From contig OX453276.1 of NCBI GenBank assembly GCA_949710005.1, positions 17,125,449 through 17,189,448 of the forward strand: a DNA stretch of 64,000 bases, in the 5' to 3' direction. Position numbers and translations under genes: made by a program. The stretch comes from Ricordea florida. Its lineage: Eukaryota > Cnidaria > Anthozoa > Corallimorpharia > Ricordeidae. Positions 1 to 11,850 of the stretch are shown here, one piece after another (the first letter of the stretch is position 1; every line of letters begins with the position of its first letter). The notes beneath the pieces are model-generated. The model did not search any database. It had not been told where the DNA came from and saw only the letters and a list, made by a program, of their open reading frames with translations.

Positions 1-520
1 GCCTGACATAAGCATAGATCAAAACTGTTTGCCGCTGATGTTTAGAGTCTTTTCTCACTGCTAAGCCACTTGAGCAACTGCATAAAATTATGACAAAACA
101 GTCTGGATTCTTTCCCCTTAAAGTGATACTGGAAAACTGAACATATTCATTTGAAAAAGTGCGCTATATAAATTATTTATCATTATTATCATTACATGGA
201 GAGGTTCCAAATGTACCCTTTAAATCTGAACAATTTTCTTTAGATACATTTGCTAATGAGGAAAAAAAAACTTGGCACTGTTTAAAAACTCACCCCTTAT
301 GGTGGCCCAGAAGGGACACTGCTTCTTAATAAAAATATGACTGTTTCATAAAACTTGCTCCCATCTTTCTTTGAAAATAGAGTGGTGTTCTTTAGAAATC
401 TCAGGTTTCCGTACTCAATTAAAAGATCATTCCTTGGTAATCTTTGATCATTCCATACAAATCAAGTACACTTTTCCAAAGAGGCAGTCACGCCTTCTTT
501 TAAACTGAAAGGTGCCTCTT
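1..520. other. A/T-rich non-coding stretch
   Basis: No coding region is supported here. A short A/T-rich run at about 158-197, ending in repeated ATT/ATC units, resembles the tail of a LINE or SINE, but no body of such an element is recognisable next to it. Confidence 0.5.
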
Positions 521-660
521 CCATAGAAATGAAGTGCTTCGGTAGAAATGTGCCGCTTCCATAGAAATGAAGTGCTTCCGTAGAAATGTGCCTCTGCCAT
601 AGAAATGAAGTGCTTCCGTAGGAATGAAGCGCTTCCGTAGAAATGTGCCTCTTCTGTAGA
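521..660. repeat. 38-bp minisatellite
   Basis: The word GAAGTGCTTCCGTAGAAAT recurs at 531, 569 and 607, a spacing of exactly 38 bp, followed by a half unit 19 bp later at 626. Each 38-bp unit is itself a diverged doublet of about 19 bp. The same 18-20 bp word recurs once near 9280. Confidence 0.85.
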
Positions 661-730
661 AAGTCACAGTGAGCCCAGGGATTTCTGACATTGTCCCTAA
701 CATCATCAGCTGCAGGCTGTATGGGTAAAT

Positions 731-775
731 GCAATATGGCCGCAAGGAACGCAATATGGCCGCAATATGGCCGCC
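731..775. repeat. GCAATATGGCCGC triplicate
   Basis: The 13-mer GCAATATGGCCGC occurs at 731, 751 and 762 just before the LINE ORF1. Repeats in this position are typical of LINE 5' UTR monomers, but ownership by the LINE is inference. Confidence 0.6.
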
Positions 776-795
776 GGTCACGGTGTTTTTGACCA

Positions 796-1665
796 GTGCT
801 ATCCATTACCTTCTTCCATTTACTAATGATTTGTTGTAAGTTTTTGACTTTGATATTCATTGCCTTATTGTTAAGTGATCTATTTATCATGCTCACGCAA
901 AATGCTAAAACCTCTATGAACTCTACTGGAAAGGACACCAACACTCGAAAAGACGCTAATCCTTTTAACACTGCGTTCGTTTCTCTTGCGACTCTGAGAG
1001 AGATGCTCCAGATACAGGAGCGAATGTTTAAGAACATGTTTGAGTCGGTTTTGTCTTCTGTAAATACCAGAATTGACAATGTCGCTGAATTGAAAGCGAG
1101 CTTGGAATATTCACAGCAAGATATCGATGACTTAAAGGAAGCTGCAGACGCCATAGACGACATGGACAAAGAACTTGAGGACATCCAACGTGGCCTACAT
1201 AAACACAAAGAAAAATCTGAATAATTATCTCGAGAACCAAAGCCGAAGAAATAATGTCCGTATTGATGGAATTCGTGAAGAAGACAACAAGACCTGGCTG
1301 AATACTGAAACAAAAGCGAAGGAAGTCCTTCGGGAAAAGCTAAACTTGAGCTTTCCCCGGTGATTGAGCAAGCGCATCGCACTGGAACGCGATCAACACC
1401 AGGTGCTGCTGATGGTATCAACACACGCCCAAGAACCATAGTGTGTCATTTACGTGATTGGAAGGAAAAGGATGAAATTCTTAGAGCCGCCCGAAGGATG
1501 AAACTGCCTGGTATATTTTTAAGGGAAGACATCGCAAACGGGACTATGGAAAAGCCGAAAGCGCAGCTTGACAAGCTCAAGGAGGCCAAGAGAGCTGGGA
1601 AAATGGGATATTTTGTTTTGGACAGACTTGTTATAAAGGACAGACGTAGAGTAGAGTCCAGCTAA
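796..1665 (+). pseudogene. LINE ORF1 (RNA-binding coiled-coil protein), frameshifted
   Basis: An N-terminal hydrophobic stretch is followed by a polar heptad-like region (about 1080-1200), then a NYLENQSRRNNVRIDGI motif (about 1218-1270). That motif is the start of the L1-type RRM/C-terminal RNA-binding domain (Transposase_22-like). The basic tail is at 1540-1665. Three frames are needed: 796-1210, about 1175-1360, and 1360-1665. Frameshifts therefore lie near 1200 and 1360. The product would normally form a trimeric RNA chaperone in the LINE ribonucleoprotein; this copy cannot make it. Confidence 0.82.
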
Positions 1666-1713
1666 GTTCTTTTATTTATTTACTTACTCCCTTATTTTAC
1701 ACTTAGTAATAAT

Positions 1714-4500
1714 ATGTCCCTAAATGCTTTGCCGTTTAGTCACTTGGATGATAATGAATTTGCTGCGGTGATTTATGAATTCAGAAATGGACCTGTTCAT
1801 TTTGATCCTGAGAGACTATCAAACTTATCTATAAATCCTTTGACTTGTGATTTTGAAAGGTTTTTAGTTCGGTCTGATGATCTGGACCCTTACATACATT
1901 TCAATATTGATGGTGGATGTTCTTATTATGTAGAAGATAAATTTAATTATTTAAATTTAACGATACTCTCCAAAATGAAATCATGATCAGTCGTGAACAA
2001 TTGAACCATCTTTCGTTTTTCCATCTTAACATTCGAAGTATTCAAAATAAAGTTGCTGAATTATCGACTCTTCTATCCACTCTAAATATAAAATTTTCCG
2101 TTCTTGGGATAACTGAAACCTGGTTACAGGATTCGTCACTTGGAGTCAACATTGATGGTTGTGACTTTGTTTACAAAAATCGCTCTGCCAAAACGGGTGG
2201 AGGTGTGGGTTTGTATGTGGCAGACAATCTTGATTTTAGAATTCGCACAGATATTTATGCTTATGAAGATGAGGTGATGGAATCATTGTTCATAGAGATC
2301 ATTCGATCCCATGAGAGAAACGTTATTGTTGGTATAATTTATCGCCCTCCAAATCAAAATGTAAATGATTTCGTGATTAGAATGAATGACATTTTAGCGA
2401 AAATATTGCGGGACAACAAACTATGCTATTTAATGGGAGATTTTAATGTGAATTTGCTGAAGAATCAAAATCACAACGCCACCAGGGAATTTTTGGATGG
2501 GCTGTATTCTCATCTGTTTTTTCTCTTAATCACGCTACCTTCCCGAATTACTTCTTACACTGCTACTCTGATAGACAACATTTTTTGCAATCATGTCGAG
2601 CATAGTTATTTGAGGTCTGGGCTATTGATAACTGACATTTCGGACCATTTGCCAATATTTTCCATTTCCCTTGATCATATGCATACTTATCAACGCCTAG
2701 AAAGTTTATTTGTTTGTGTCAAAAGCGAGCAAAATATATCGAGATTCTTAGAGGAGTTAGATTGTATTGACTGGTCTAACCTCGACGGGTATAATGATCC
2801 TAAAATCTGCTATAGTAAATTTCTTGAGCGATACACTAAAACTTAAGAACAACATTTCCCTTTGAGGAAACTAAAACACCGCCTTCATCCGAGGAGGCCA
2901 TGGATATCTCAGGGCCTTCTTAAATCTATCAAGCAGAAAAATAAATTATACAAGCGGTATCTTTGAAATCCTTCTCCTCAGAAGGAATGGATATACAAAA
3001 CATATAAGAACGAAATAAATCACTCCTTACGAATTGCGAAACGCTTATATTACGATAAGAAGTTAAATGAGTCAAAGTCTAATGTGAGAGCCACCTGGCG
3101 TCTGCTTAATGAGGTTCTAAATAACAAGAAGTTGAGACCCAAACCCAACTCTGTTTTCAAGGTTGATGACCAAGAAATTTCTGACCCAATGGAGATTGCA
3201 AATCGATTTTGTTGTTACTTCAGTAATGTTGGACCACACCTTGCCAAACGGACTCAATCTGCCACTTCGAATAAACATTTTCTTTTTGGGGATTTCCCTC
3301 TGTCTATGTTCCTAAATTTAGCAACTCAGGAGGAGATTGTGGATATTGCATGTAAGTTTCCGGCGGGAAAATCTGCAGGGTATGACAACATTCCCATGTC
3401 TATTATAAAACAATCTATTGGCAGCATTTCCTCTCCACTAACTCACATTATAAATCTCTCTATTATCCACGGTATCGTTCCAGATGAATTGAAAATTGCT
3501 TGTGTAGTTCCTATTTTTAAATCAGGTTACAAAGCTCTCTTCAGTAATTACAGACCTATTTCAGTTCTACCTTGCTATTAAAAGTTTTTGGAGCGAATAA
3601 TTTACAACCGTATCATAAATTATCTGAATGACTTCAATGTACTCTGTGATAATCAATATGGCTTTAGGACAAATCGTTCCCCTAGTCTCGCACTTATCGA
3701 TTTGTGTGATAAAATTTCTTCTGCTTTTCATAGAAGAGAACATGCTATTGGAGTATTTTTAGATCTTTCGAAAGCATTTGACACGGTAAATCATGTCATC
3801 CTTTTTGACAAACGTACTGGAGCATTATGGGATCCGTGGTCTGGCACTAGAATGGGTAAAAAGTTATTTCTCTGACAGGAAACAATTTGTCGAATTTAAG
3901 AATGTTAGGTCTTCCCCACAGGGATCCCCTGTGGGATGCCTCAAGGCTCTATACTTGGTCCTTTATTTTTTATCCTGTACGTTAATGATTTGAACGCTTC
4001 CATACTTGATGCAATTTTGTTTGCTGATGATACAAACCTATTTATCTCTCACAATGATCCTGTTTACCTAATTAATACATTAAATAGAGAAACTGTCAAC
4101 CTGGTTTGCAGCAAACCGGCTTTCCTTGAATTTATTCAAAATAATTTTATGGTAGTTAGGCCTTGGCAAAAAGGCAATCGTTTGAATTTCAAGTTTCTAT
4201 TAACGAGCAGCCTATCCTTCGTGTTTCTGAAACCATGTTCTTGGGTGTCTTTTTAGATGATAATCTGACCTGGAAACCTCACATATCTCTATTAGCCAGT
4301 GAATTATCAAGATCCATAGGAATCATTCATAAATCTAGGTTTTTTCTCTCAACTCAATCTCTCCATACCTTGTACAATTCAATGATACTTCCATACTTAT
4401 ACTATTCCATACTATTACTATTGGGGTGGCACCTATAAAGTGAACCTTCAAAGAATTGTAATCTTACAGAAACATGTGCTAAGAATAGTGAACAATAAAT
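1714..4500 (+). pseudogene. LINE ORF2 (endonuclease + reverse transcriptase), broken
   Basis: An N-terminal leader (1714-1986) shifts frame into the endonuclease (1983-2846). Visible EN landmarks are HLNIRSIQNK, ITETWL, IYRPPNQN, MGDFNVN and ISDHLPIF. A degraded linker with stops follows, then RT from 3084. YRPISVLPCY is followed by an in-frame TAA at 3579, then SKAFDTVNH (about 3770), a frameshift, a duplicated or garbled PQGS region (about 3915-3950), and the catalytic FADD (about 4020). The C-terminal thumb continues to about 4440. At least four disabling changes are visible, so it is inactive. Confidence 0.88.
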
Positions 4501-4962
4501 TAAACAATAGACGGATCGAAACCGACCAATGACTGGTAACAAACTTAACACGAGTCTTTCAGCCAATACCATCATGGCTAAACTGACCAATCACGTTTAA
4601 CAGACCAGACTGTAAACATCATTGTCTGACAAACACTATTCACTTGACTCTGAAGATAACTTCCGCTCAGGTTGTTGAAGCGTCAGTCACCAACAACAGT
4701 TCTTTTCAGAACTACCCTCACCCGGACGATCAAACTAGACGAACAGAATATGCAAATAGACTTGAACAAAGGGGTTACGTGCCTAATGCAACGTTCTTAT
4801 AACTTAAACGTTCAATAGCCAGATGTTCCAAAAGATTGAAAGTTCATAAATCTCAAACAACGTCTGTAAATCAATTTTCACATCATGGGGGAACAGTCAC
4901 AACGAATAATCTATAAAATACAATGTTTAAAAACAGTTTAAAAATCAGTTGATCATCCCTAA
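4501..4962. other. Interspersed repeat-like spacer
   Basis: No reading frame is supported. It lies between the LINE 3' end and the stop codon of the Ty3/gypsy pol (4963-4965). A 3' LTR is expected here for the gypsy element, but neither TGTAATG nor CATTACA termini matching the 5' LTR could be found, so the 3' LTR appears lost. Confidence 0.5.
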
Positions 4963-7900
4963 TCAAATCTCTTCAATGAGTCTCCTTGGGGGCACGGATA
5001 CATGTGGAGACCTTCTAGGCATAGATTCAGTCAGGATTTCAGCATTTCCACCGGGGTCCACTAGTGGATCTGTGAACCCTGAACCGAGACTGGAATAGGT
5101 GAAGGAGGGCTGCTGGGCTCAGCATCAAGGTCAACTGTCTCTCCCTCAAGTGCTGGACTGGTTCGGAGAGTTGTATCTTCAGCCAGAAGCTTCTTGAAGT
5201 AAGATGAATTACGTGTAACCTTTCGGTCGGCGTTTTCTGCGGTTAACATACTGTGATGCTTCTTAGTGATGGTTAACGGGGTCGGGTGATAGGGTGTTGA
5301 CAGCTTTTGTCGCTTTGGCTGTTTCACTAGCACTGTGTCTCCGATCTGAATGTCACAATCTTTGATGGTTCTTCTTGACTCAGCTCTGGTCTTGATCTTG
5401 AGTTTCTGATGAGCATCTCTCTGGCGCATGGCTACAGGGTCATGACTTTCACCACTTGTCACGACAACAGGGTTGGGCAACTTGGTTCTAATTAGCCTAC
5501 CAAACAGGGCTGTAGCAGGGGCAACACCGGTAGTACAATGGGGTGTGGCACAATAGTTGCGAAGTGTGCAGTGGTGTGCAGTACTTTTCCAAAGGTTTTC
5601 ATAAAGAGTTCCACTTTTCCATTGGCTTTGGGCCACAAAGGAGACACCTTTCGGTGCTTGAAACAGAGGTACTTGGCAAATAGTGCAAATTCGCTACCAT
5701 TAAAGGGGGGACCGTTATCAGATTTTACCACTTGAGGTATCCCATAAGCAGCAAATATGCGGTCGAGCTTAGGAATCACCACTTTGGCAGAAGTAGAGTG
5801 GACGATCTCGATCTCAGGAAATCTTGAGTTGTCATCGATTACAACAAGGACATAGTGTCCAGTAACTTCACAAAAATCAATGCTCACTTGTTCCCAGGGA
5901 CCATTGGGCAAAGGAGTCATCTGCAAAGGCTCACGGGAAAACTTGGGCATTGCAACTTGACAGGGAGTACACCGTTTCACAATAGAATCAACTAGGTTGT
6001 CCATTCTTGGGAACCAGACCTTTGAGCGTAACAGGGTACGAGTCTTTACTAGCCCTTGATGGCCTTCATGAGCCAACTTGACCACTTGCTTCTGAAGGGC
6101 ATCAGGCATCACTATGCGACGTCCACGAAGCACAAGGTTGCCATCCACTGAGGTTAGCTCACTGCAGACATTGGCAAATATCTTGAGAGTATTTGGGTCC
6201 ACTCCCTCCACTGGCTTCAGGTTATCCCACTGGCCAGTTGAGATGAGGCGCATTACTTCTTGAAGAGTGACATCTTTTCTTGTTGCTTCAATAATCTCTT
6301 CTCTGCTCAAAGCCTTGGGTGTAGCTTGAGACATCACGAATTTGGCATACTGCTCTGCAGACTCTGCGATGAGATCACAATTCGTGTCACTCTGGAGATG
6401 CCTTGAGATGGAGTCTGCTGGATTCAGGTCACCTCTCGCATAGAACACGTCGAAGTTGAAGGATTGCAGCTTGAGACGCCAATTCTCAATCCTGGCTGAC
6501 GCTTGGGAAGTAGAGCTGTTGACGATGGACAACAATGGCTTGTGATCCATCACAACTTTGAAGTGACTTCCTAGGAGGTAAATACGGAAGTGATGATAAC
6601 CCCATGCGATAGCCAGTGCCTCACGCTCGATTTGAGAGTAACGCCTTTCCACACTTAAGAGGGCTTTGCTAGCGTAGGAGATCACTTTGCCATCTTGAGT
6701 TAACACTGCGCCTAATCCAACAGGACTGGCATCCACGAGCAGGATGGACTTCTCACTAGGGTCGAAATAAGGCATTACTTCATCTGAGGTGAGAGTACGC
6801 TTGAGTCTATCTAATGCCGCTTGGTGAACATCTTCCCATTTGAATTCAACGCCCTTGTGAGTGAGGTTGCGCAAAGGAGCCACAATGTCTGCATAATCAC
6901 GTATGAAGTGAGACACATAGTTGGTCATGCCCAACAGGCTGCGCACATCACTCACTGAGGTAGGTGCCTCTGCCTGCTTGATCGCTTCCACTTTTGCAGG
7001 GTCGGGCGACATACCATCTGCACTAAAAACCATGCCAAAAAACTCAATATGTGGCATGTAAAACTGACACTTTTCTTTATTCAGAGTCAAGTTCAACTCC
7101 TTGAAACAGGTTAGAACCGCATGCAAGGTCTTATCATGGTCCTCCGTGTTAATTCCATAGATGATGACATCATTGCTAATGTTCTTGACATTGGGAATGT
7201 CACTAATAGCAGTAGCAATCACATTTTGAAATTTTTCAGCTGCAGCATTTATTCCAAAACTTAGGCGTTTATACCTGAACAGACCAAAATGAATGGAGAA
7301 TGTGGTGATATGCCTGGAGTCTGGGTGCAGGACAAGCTGAAGATATCCTTGATTGAGATCTAGCTTGCTAAACACCTTGGCACCGTTGAGGTCGTGTACC
7401 ACTTCATCAAGGGTGGGCATGAGGTGTCTTTCTCGGATTATTGCTTTATTAGCTTCCCGTGTCCACACACAAGCGTACGCCACCAGGCTGTTTGAGCTTG
7501 GGCACCAAGACCACAGTAGATACCCATGGGGTGGGTCCATCAGACGGCTCAATAATATCCTGTCGTAGCAGGGATTCAACACAAGCCTCGAGATTCTTTC
7601 TTTGATGAAATGGGATGTGTCTGTATGATTGATGAACAGGTTTCACATTCTCATCAATATGCAATTTGACCTCAACACTTTTCATCTTGCCAAGCCCACT
7701 AAAAAGACTAGGGTAATTTTGAAACACATTCCTTTCCACAGACACCGCGTTTGCAATTTGCAGTATCCCCAGGTCTGTAGCAGTTGTGTATCCAAGAAGA
7801 GATGTTTTGCCATCTACCACAAGAAATTCAGAATCAACTGAATGACACTTGGATTCCACTAAGGCCTTGCATTTACCCACCAGGGGTAGGGGTTTAGATG

Positions 7901-8010
7901 AGTTGAAAGCATACACTTCAGTATCACAAAGTTCTAGTGTCCTATTCAACATCTTCGACACATCATGACTCACAATGTTCACACTGGCTCCAGAGTCCAC
8001 TAAGAACTTG
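4963..8010 (-). pseudogene. Ty3/gypsy Pol (protease-RT-RNase H-integrase), broken
   Basis: The protease signature VDSGASVNIVS is at about 8003-7970. RT begins near 7700, with a frameshift around 7455 where the frame changes just before REANKAIIRERHLMPTLDEV. The RT active-site box reads NISNDVII at about 7180-7160. RNase H has VDASPVGLGAVLTQDGK (about 6750) and DHKPLLSI (about 6540). The integrase zinc finger (H-H-C-C) lies at 6080-5950, followed by the DDE core with SIDFCEVTG and KSDNGPPFNGSEF. A second frameshift with deletion is near 5600, and the C-terminal RRLIEEI-type tail ends at the stop at 4963-4965. Confidence 0.9.
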
Positions 8011-8235
8011 CAGATAACACCATTGACCTAATGACACAAAAGGAGCACTGACCTTGGTAGGGGAATCCAACGTAAATGTGTATTCATCACCTGAACTCGA
8101 CGGGGATGAGCGTGGCTTTGACTCTTCATTCACTCAGTTAATGGTTCACGGGGGCTTGAAGTTTCGACGTCTTTGCATCCTGTTTCCTTTTTGAGGTGTT
8201 CCACCTTTCCCAGGAGACTGACCCTTTTGAGAGCC

Positions 8236-8908
8236 TCAACAAAACCGCGCATAATGGCCATATTTTTGGCAAGAGTTGCACTTTCGATTCTGAGCAGGAC
8301 ACCCAGCTTTAGCATCGTGGGGCCAGCTTCCACCACATTTAAAACAACGAGCTGTCTTGTCCGGTGTTTTGGACTCCTGGGGAAATACAGCATTCGCACG
8401 TCCTAGAGATTCTATGTCAGTCGCTTGCTGCTCCGAGACCTCCAAAGCTCCTGCTTCAGCTAATAGGGCTTCGAGTGTCATAGTCAGATCCCTTAGCGCT
8501 TTCCGGTGAATACGCTGCGAAGTGCATGACTGAATTATTTGAGATTCAACTTCCTTATTGACATCATGGAATTCACATGTAGCTGCAAACTGTCGCAATC
8601 GAGAGTGATACAAGTTCATGGTTTCACCCAAGCTTTGTTTCGCCTGCCGAAACGTGTATATCTCAAATTCCACATTATTCTTCGGGTCAAAGTACGCATT
8701 CAGCTTTGTTTTGGCTGTTTCAAAATCTTCACCCATGTCCGGTAGAGTGTCAAAAATTTCAGATACTTTCTCTCTGTCTCTTCTTATCACTAATAGCAGC
8801 GGCAACAAAGAGGTTTTCGAGACATTTTATCCACTTTTGCCAACATTGTGCAATCGCGCCATTCGTATGTATGTCGAACGGTTCGAAGGTTGGAATCGCT
8901 GTAGCCAT
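8236..8908 (-). pseudogene. Ty3/gypsy Gag with two CCHC zinc knuckles
   Basis: The likely start is at 8908 (MATAIPTFEPFD). The Gag core carries conserved features of invertebrate gypsy Gag: WIKCLENLF early, then LNAYFDPKNN, QAKQSLGETMNLYHSRLR and LVI-rich helices. It ends with a knuckle pair, CFKCGG..H....C and CNSCQKYGHYARFC. One frameshift lies near 8790. An in-frame TGA at 8236-8238 follows the last knuckle. Gag would form the virus-like particle core; this copy is broken. Confidence 0.85.
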
Positions 8909-8981
8909 CACAACGAGTACACACTCAGTCACAAAGATAGTTATGAGTGTTTTGGAGCGATTTGCCAATCCTCGTCGCCAA

Positions 8982-9141
8982 TGTAATGTTATGAACGAAG
9001 GTATGAATCACAGAAGACAACACAAAGTCAACACACTGGCCGTATACATGAAACATGTGTAAAAATCTCTTTCGTATTCCCAGCATGCTTTGTTACATGA
9101 GGCAGGACGTGTCACGCCACTGTGTAATGCTAAACATTACA
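8982..9141 (-). repeat. 5' LTR of the Ty3/gypsy element (160 bp)
   Basis: On the minus strand the segment starts TGTAATG and ends CATTACA, short inverted termini of the TG...CA type. It is followed at once by TTGGCGACGAGGAT, the kind of sequence found at the LTR/primer-binding junction of many Ty3/gypsy elements. The length is short but within the range for the superfamily. No second copy was found downstream. Confidence 0.7.
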
Positions 9142-9377
9142 GCATTATCAAAACCAGTTTGTCCTATGTTGAGGAGACCTGACTCATTATAAGCCTCATG
9201 GTTTCTTTCAGGTCTCCTCGCCATTTACGTTTTACTAATCTCATTATTCCAACCTTAAATTGTAATTGTAAATTGTAAATGAAGTGCTTCCGTAGAAAAT
9301 TCCGACTTATGTGTGCGCATTTGCCTGAGAGAGTGTTGTGTTCTAGGGTGCTGATTTTATACACGAGACTTCACACA
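9142..9377. other. Spacer between LTR and zinc-ribbon exon
   Basis: It contains one 18-bp copy of the minisatellite word seen at 531-640 (about 9278-9297). Nothing else is supported. Any promoter of the following exon would lie here, but no clear TATA box is seen. Confidence 0.4.
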
Positions 9378-9447
9378 ATGGTTTTCTGTCAAGGTTGTGC
9401 GGCTAAACCTATAGAAAATGGAAAGTACTGCCACAACTGTAAGCATG
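9378..9447 (+). CDS. Candidate first exon: short zinc-ribbon N-terminus
   Basis: An ATG at 9378 opens a 70-nt exon reading MVFCQGCAAKPIENGKY followed by CHNCKHG. It ends at a strong donor (GGTAAGTA at 9447/9448). The two CxxC pairs (C4/C7 and a second pair near residue 18) resemble a rubredoxin-like or zinc-ribbon N-terminus. The exon ends in phase 1. No partner exon is certain; the ligase-like exon starting near 10216 is the closest candidate. Whether it is still expressed cannot be told. Confidence 0.5.
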
Positions 9448-10215
9448 GTAAGTAAAGAAACATTATGAGCTAAACTTGCAGAATATAAGGCCACTTCATT
9501 TACATCTCATTTACATGATTGAATAACAATAGTGTCCATTTTAGTATGACTCATTCTTCAAAAGCCTTCAACACTAGTAAATGAAGTGGAGGCAACAACA
9601 AAACAACAACAACAACTACTTAAAAAAAATGAGAAAACAAAATTTAAGATTTAATAAAAAAAAAAGATTAAGATCAAGAGAGAATTTTAAAGATTTAGAT
9701 CAAGATTTAAAATCAACTGAAATAAATTAGATCATCTACCGGTAATTCAAAATACAATGATTACTTTTTAATTATAATTCAAATAAATTGTAGCAAGAAA
9801 ATTTGAAAGGGAATTAAGTAAAATTTAAGTTTTCAGCTTAACCCACTGGTAAAACAATCAGCTAACAAAACAGTCTTAAATTATTGTTAAGTAACTGACC
9901 CAAAATGAATTGCAAATGCATTCAATATTTATTTTCCAAACAGTGGAAGTAATCTTGGAAGTTTTATTCCTTATGTTAGAAAAACATGCCTCTCCCTACA
10001 AGTGATAGATAAGGGGTGTTGTACCTTCAGTCACTGGTGAGGAAATCACAACAGAAATATACATGTATGAATTCAACTAAGGCGATCATGAAATCCATGG
10101 CAGGGACACTTTGGCCCAGTACATTCTTTGCTATTTAAAAGTGTGTGATGGTAGTTAAAGTTGAAATGGCCTTATTGACTACATTTACAATCACAGGCTC
10201 ATCAGTACCAGGGAA
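9448..10215. other. Intron-like A/T-rich stretch
   Basis: A/T-rich sequence with poly-A tracts (about 9600-9670) follows the donor at 9448. No convincing coding segment is present. It would be the first intron if the exon at 9378 belongs to the downstream ligase-like gene. Confidence 0.4.
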
Positions 10216-11845
10216 TGTAAAGAAGCAATCTATATTTCATTTGATGACTACAAAAAGAAAAAAGAGGAAGACAGAAGATCAAAGTTTAAGGCAAATGCTA
10301 AAAAGACCCCCAAAAGGCAAACAAGTGAGATGGTTAAGGTACAAGTTGCTGTTGCGACTAATGTTGGGAATTCTGGCCATGTAAAAAAAATGAGAGGAAG
10401 AACAATACCGGTGCTGCTTAACAGTGACTCAGATGCTAGCACCCTGCTCAACACAGCAGTTGAGAAGCATGCCAGGCATTTTGAACAGTTGAACAGGTTC
10501 CTTTACTATGAAGTGCTGTGGTACAATATTTACCAGGCAGTAGCACACAATTCACACTTGAGAAGTACAAATCTGACTTACGGAAGCCTTATTCCAAGTT
10601 TTATTTTTGGCTGTGTGCCAAGGATGACTTTCGGAATGCTGAATGTGGCAGCAGTGCTAGTGATGATGGAGATCTCTTAACTCCTGGATTCCCAGTTGGT
10701 TGTAGTTCCACAGTAACTGCTCCTGGCATTTCATCGAAAACAACTTTAGCACATTTGCAGTCATCCACCAGTTCCATTTCCACATCAGCACTTGCAAGAG
10801 TGTCATCATCAGCAACCATCTCTTCTCCATCCATAGCATACCATCAATGCCCTGTGTGTTATGAGCTATTCTCCGAAAGAGACAGAGTCTCATGCTGATG
10901 CCTGTGTTGAGGCATGGGTAGGCCCGATAGGAGATCCAGAATGTGTCACTGATAAACAAAGTGAAGAGGCTGTGAAGCAGTGTTAGCCTGCATATTACCC
11001 GTTTGTGGAAGGCACTAGCAGTGGCTTGAGAAAGTCACCAAGAGGTAATCTGGAGACCTTAAACGATGAAGTTTCCAATTTAAGATGTGCTTGTGGTTGT
11101 GAATTAACAGAGTGTCAGTAAGGTGTTGTGTACTATTTCAAGACTACATGGATGCTTGGAAGAAAAAATGTCGGAATTTTACTACAGTATGGTATGAAAA
11201 CCTCATTATTTCTAGTTATGATATATTTGTCTCTTCTTAACAGACGGTTTTGGTCACATCAGATGCTCAATGTTCAATAATGATGGTGTCCCCCATGCAG
11301 ACATGAGAGCTCTTGCCAATGAAGAGCTTAAGGCAACAGGGGAACTTATGGCATGTTCCCTTATTCAAAGGGGTCCTGCACCCAGTTTTCTGTCTATGAA
11401 TGTGTATGACTATATGTCTTGTTGATGGCATCACAAGTGTACAAAGCAAGAAATGGGCTCCTCTTGTCACAAATCATTCCCTGAGACAGTCTATTGAAAG
11501 GGTAATTCACATTTTCTGTGTATGTTCCAAACCATATTTTATTTTGCTACTGTGATAAATAGCAGCATATACTGTACACGAACATGCCTACAACTTGGAA
11601 CTGTGGCAAGGTAAACCTGCAATCTGTTCTTTTGTGACTTTTCATCAAGGGATTATTAGGTTGTCATAATAATTAATTCACACTTCTGAGTCAAAGGCAA
11701 CTCCTTTTGTGACTTCTCAAAAGCTGACTTACACTTACACTTCCAGATAGCTGCTTGTAATACTGATGAACAACTTAAAGTACTCCTCTGTGAAGATTCT
11801 ATGATGGATATCCTGCAAATGGATCCAACACCGAAGAAAACAAGC
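10216..11845 (+). pseudogene. UBZ/HECT ubiquitin ligase of G2E3-like type, decayed copy 1
   Basis: Segments in order: a basic acid-rich linker and RGRTIPVLLNSDSDASTLLN (about 10216-10510); after a frameshift, LPGSSTQFTLEKYKSDLRKPYSK (about 10525-10600); a CPVC...SHADAC zinc finger of UBZ4 type (about 10850-10905) split by a 1-bp frameshift; a HECT N-lobe exon (about 11243-11490) with MACSLIQRGPAPSFLS and another frameshift; then an exon at about 11748-11845 (AACNTDEQLKVLLCEDSMMD). Donor AGG|GTAATT and acceptor TCCAG flank the last intron. The HECT C-lobe is absent here. Such ligases transfer ubiquitin via a C-lobe cysteine. At least three frameshifts mark it as a pseudogene. Confidence 0.72.
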
Positions 11846-11850
11846 AGAGT

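Larger units (their letters stand above)
796..4500 (+). mobile_element. Two-ORF LINE (non-LTR retrotransposon), broken
   Basis: A coiled-coil ORF1 is followed by an ORF2 with apurinic endonuclease and reverse transcriptase, the order of L1/CR1-like two-ORF LINEs. Both ORFs are split by frameshifts, and one in-frame TAA is present at 3579-3581. The RT C-terminal part fades out near 4440-4500 without a recognisable poly-A or microsatellite tail, so the 3' end is truncated or overwritten. Exact family (CR1, L2 or Rex-like) cannot be fixed by eye. Confidence 0.9.
4963..9141 (-). mobile_element. Ty3/gypsy LTR retrotransposon, 3'-truncated
   Basis: Reading on minus, the order is LTR (9141-8982), primer-binding region, gag with zinc knuckles, aspartic protease, RT, RNase H, integrase, and a pol C-terminus ending at 4963. 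This order is diagnostic of Ty3/gypsy. Gag and pol are interrupted by frameshifts and an in-frame TGA, the RT active site is altered, and only the upstream LTR is found. Confidence 0.92.

Noticed and set aside
462..1439. 325-codon open frame on minus
   Set aside because: It is antisense to LINE ORF1 and passes through the 38-bp minisatellite; no domain and low-complexity composition.
5538..5735. Short plus-strand frame within the gypsy integrase
   Set aside because: Antisense to a recognised integrase core.
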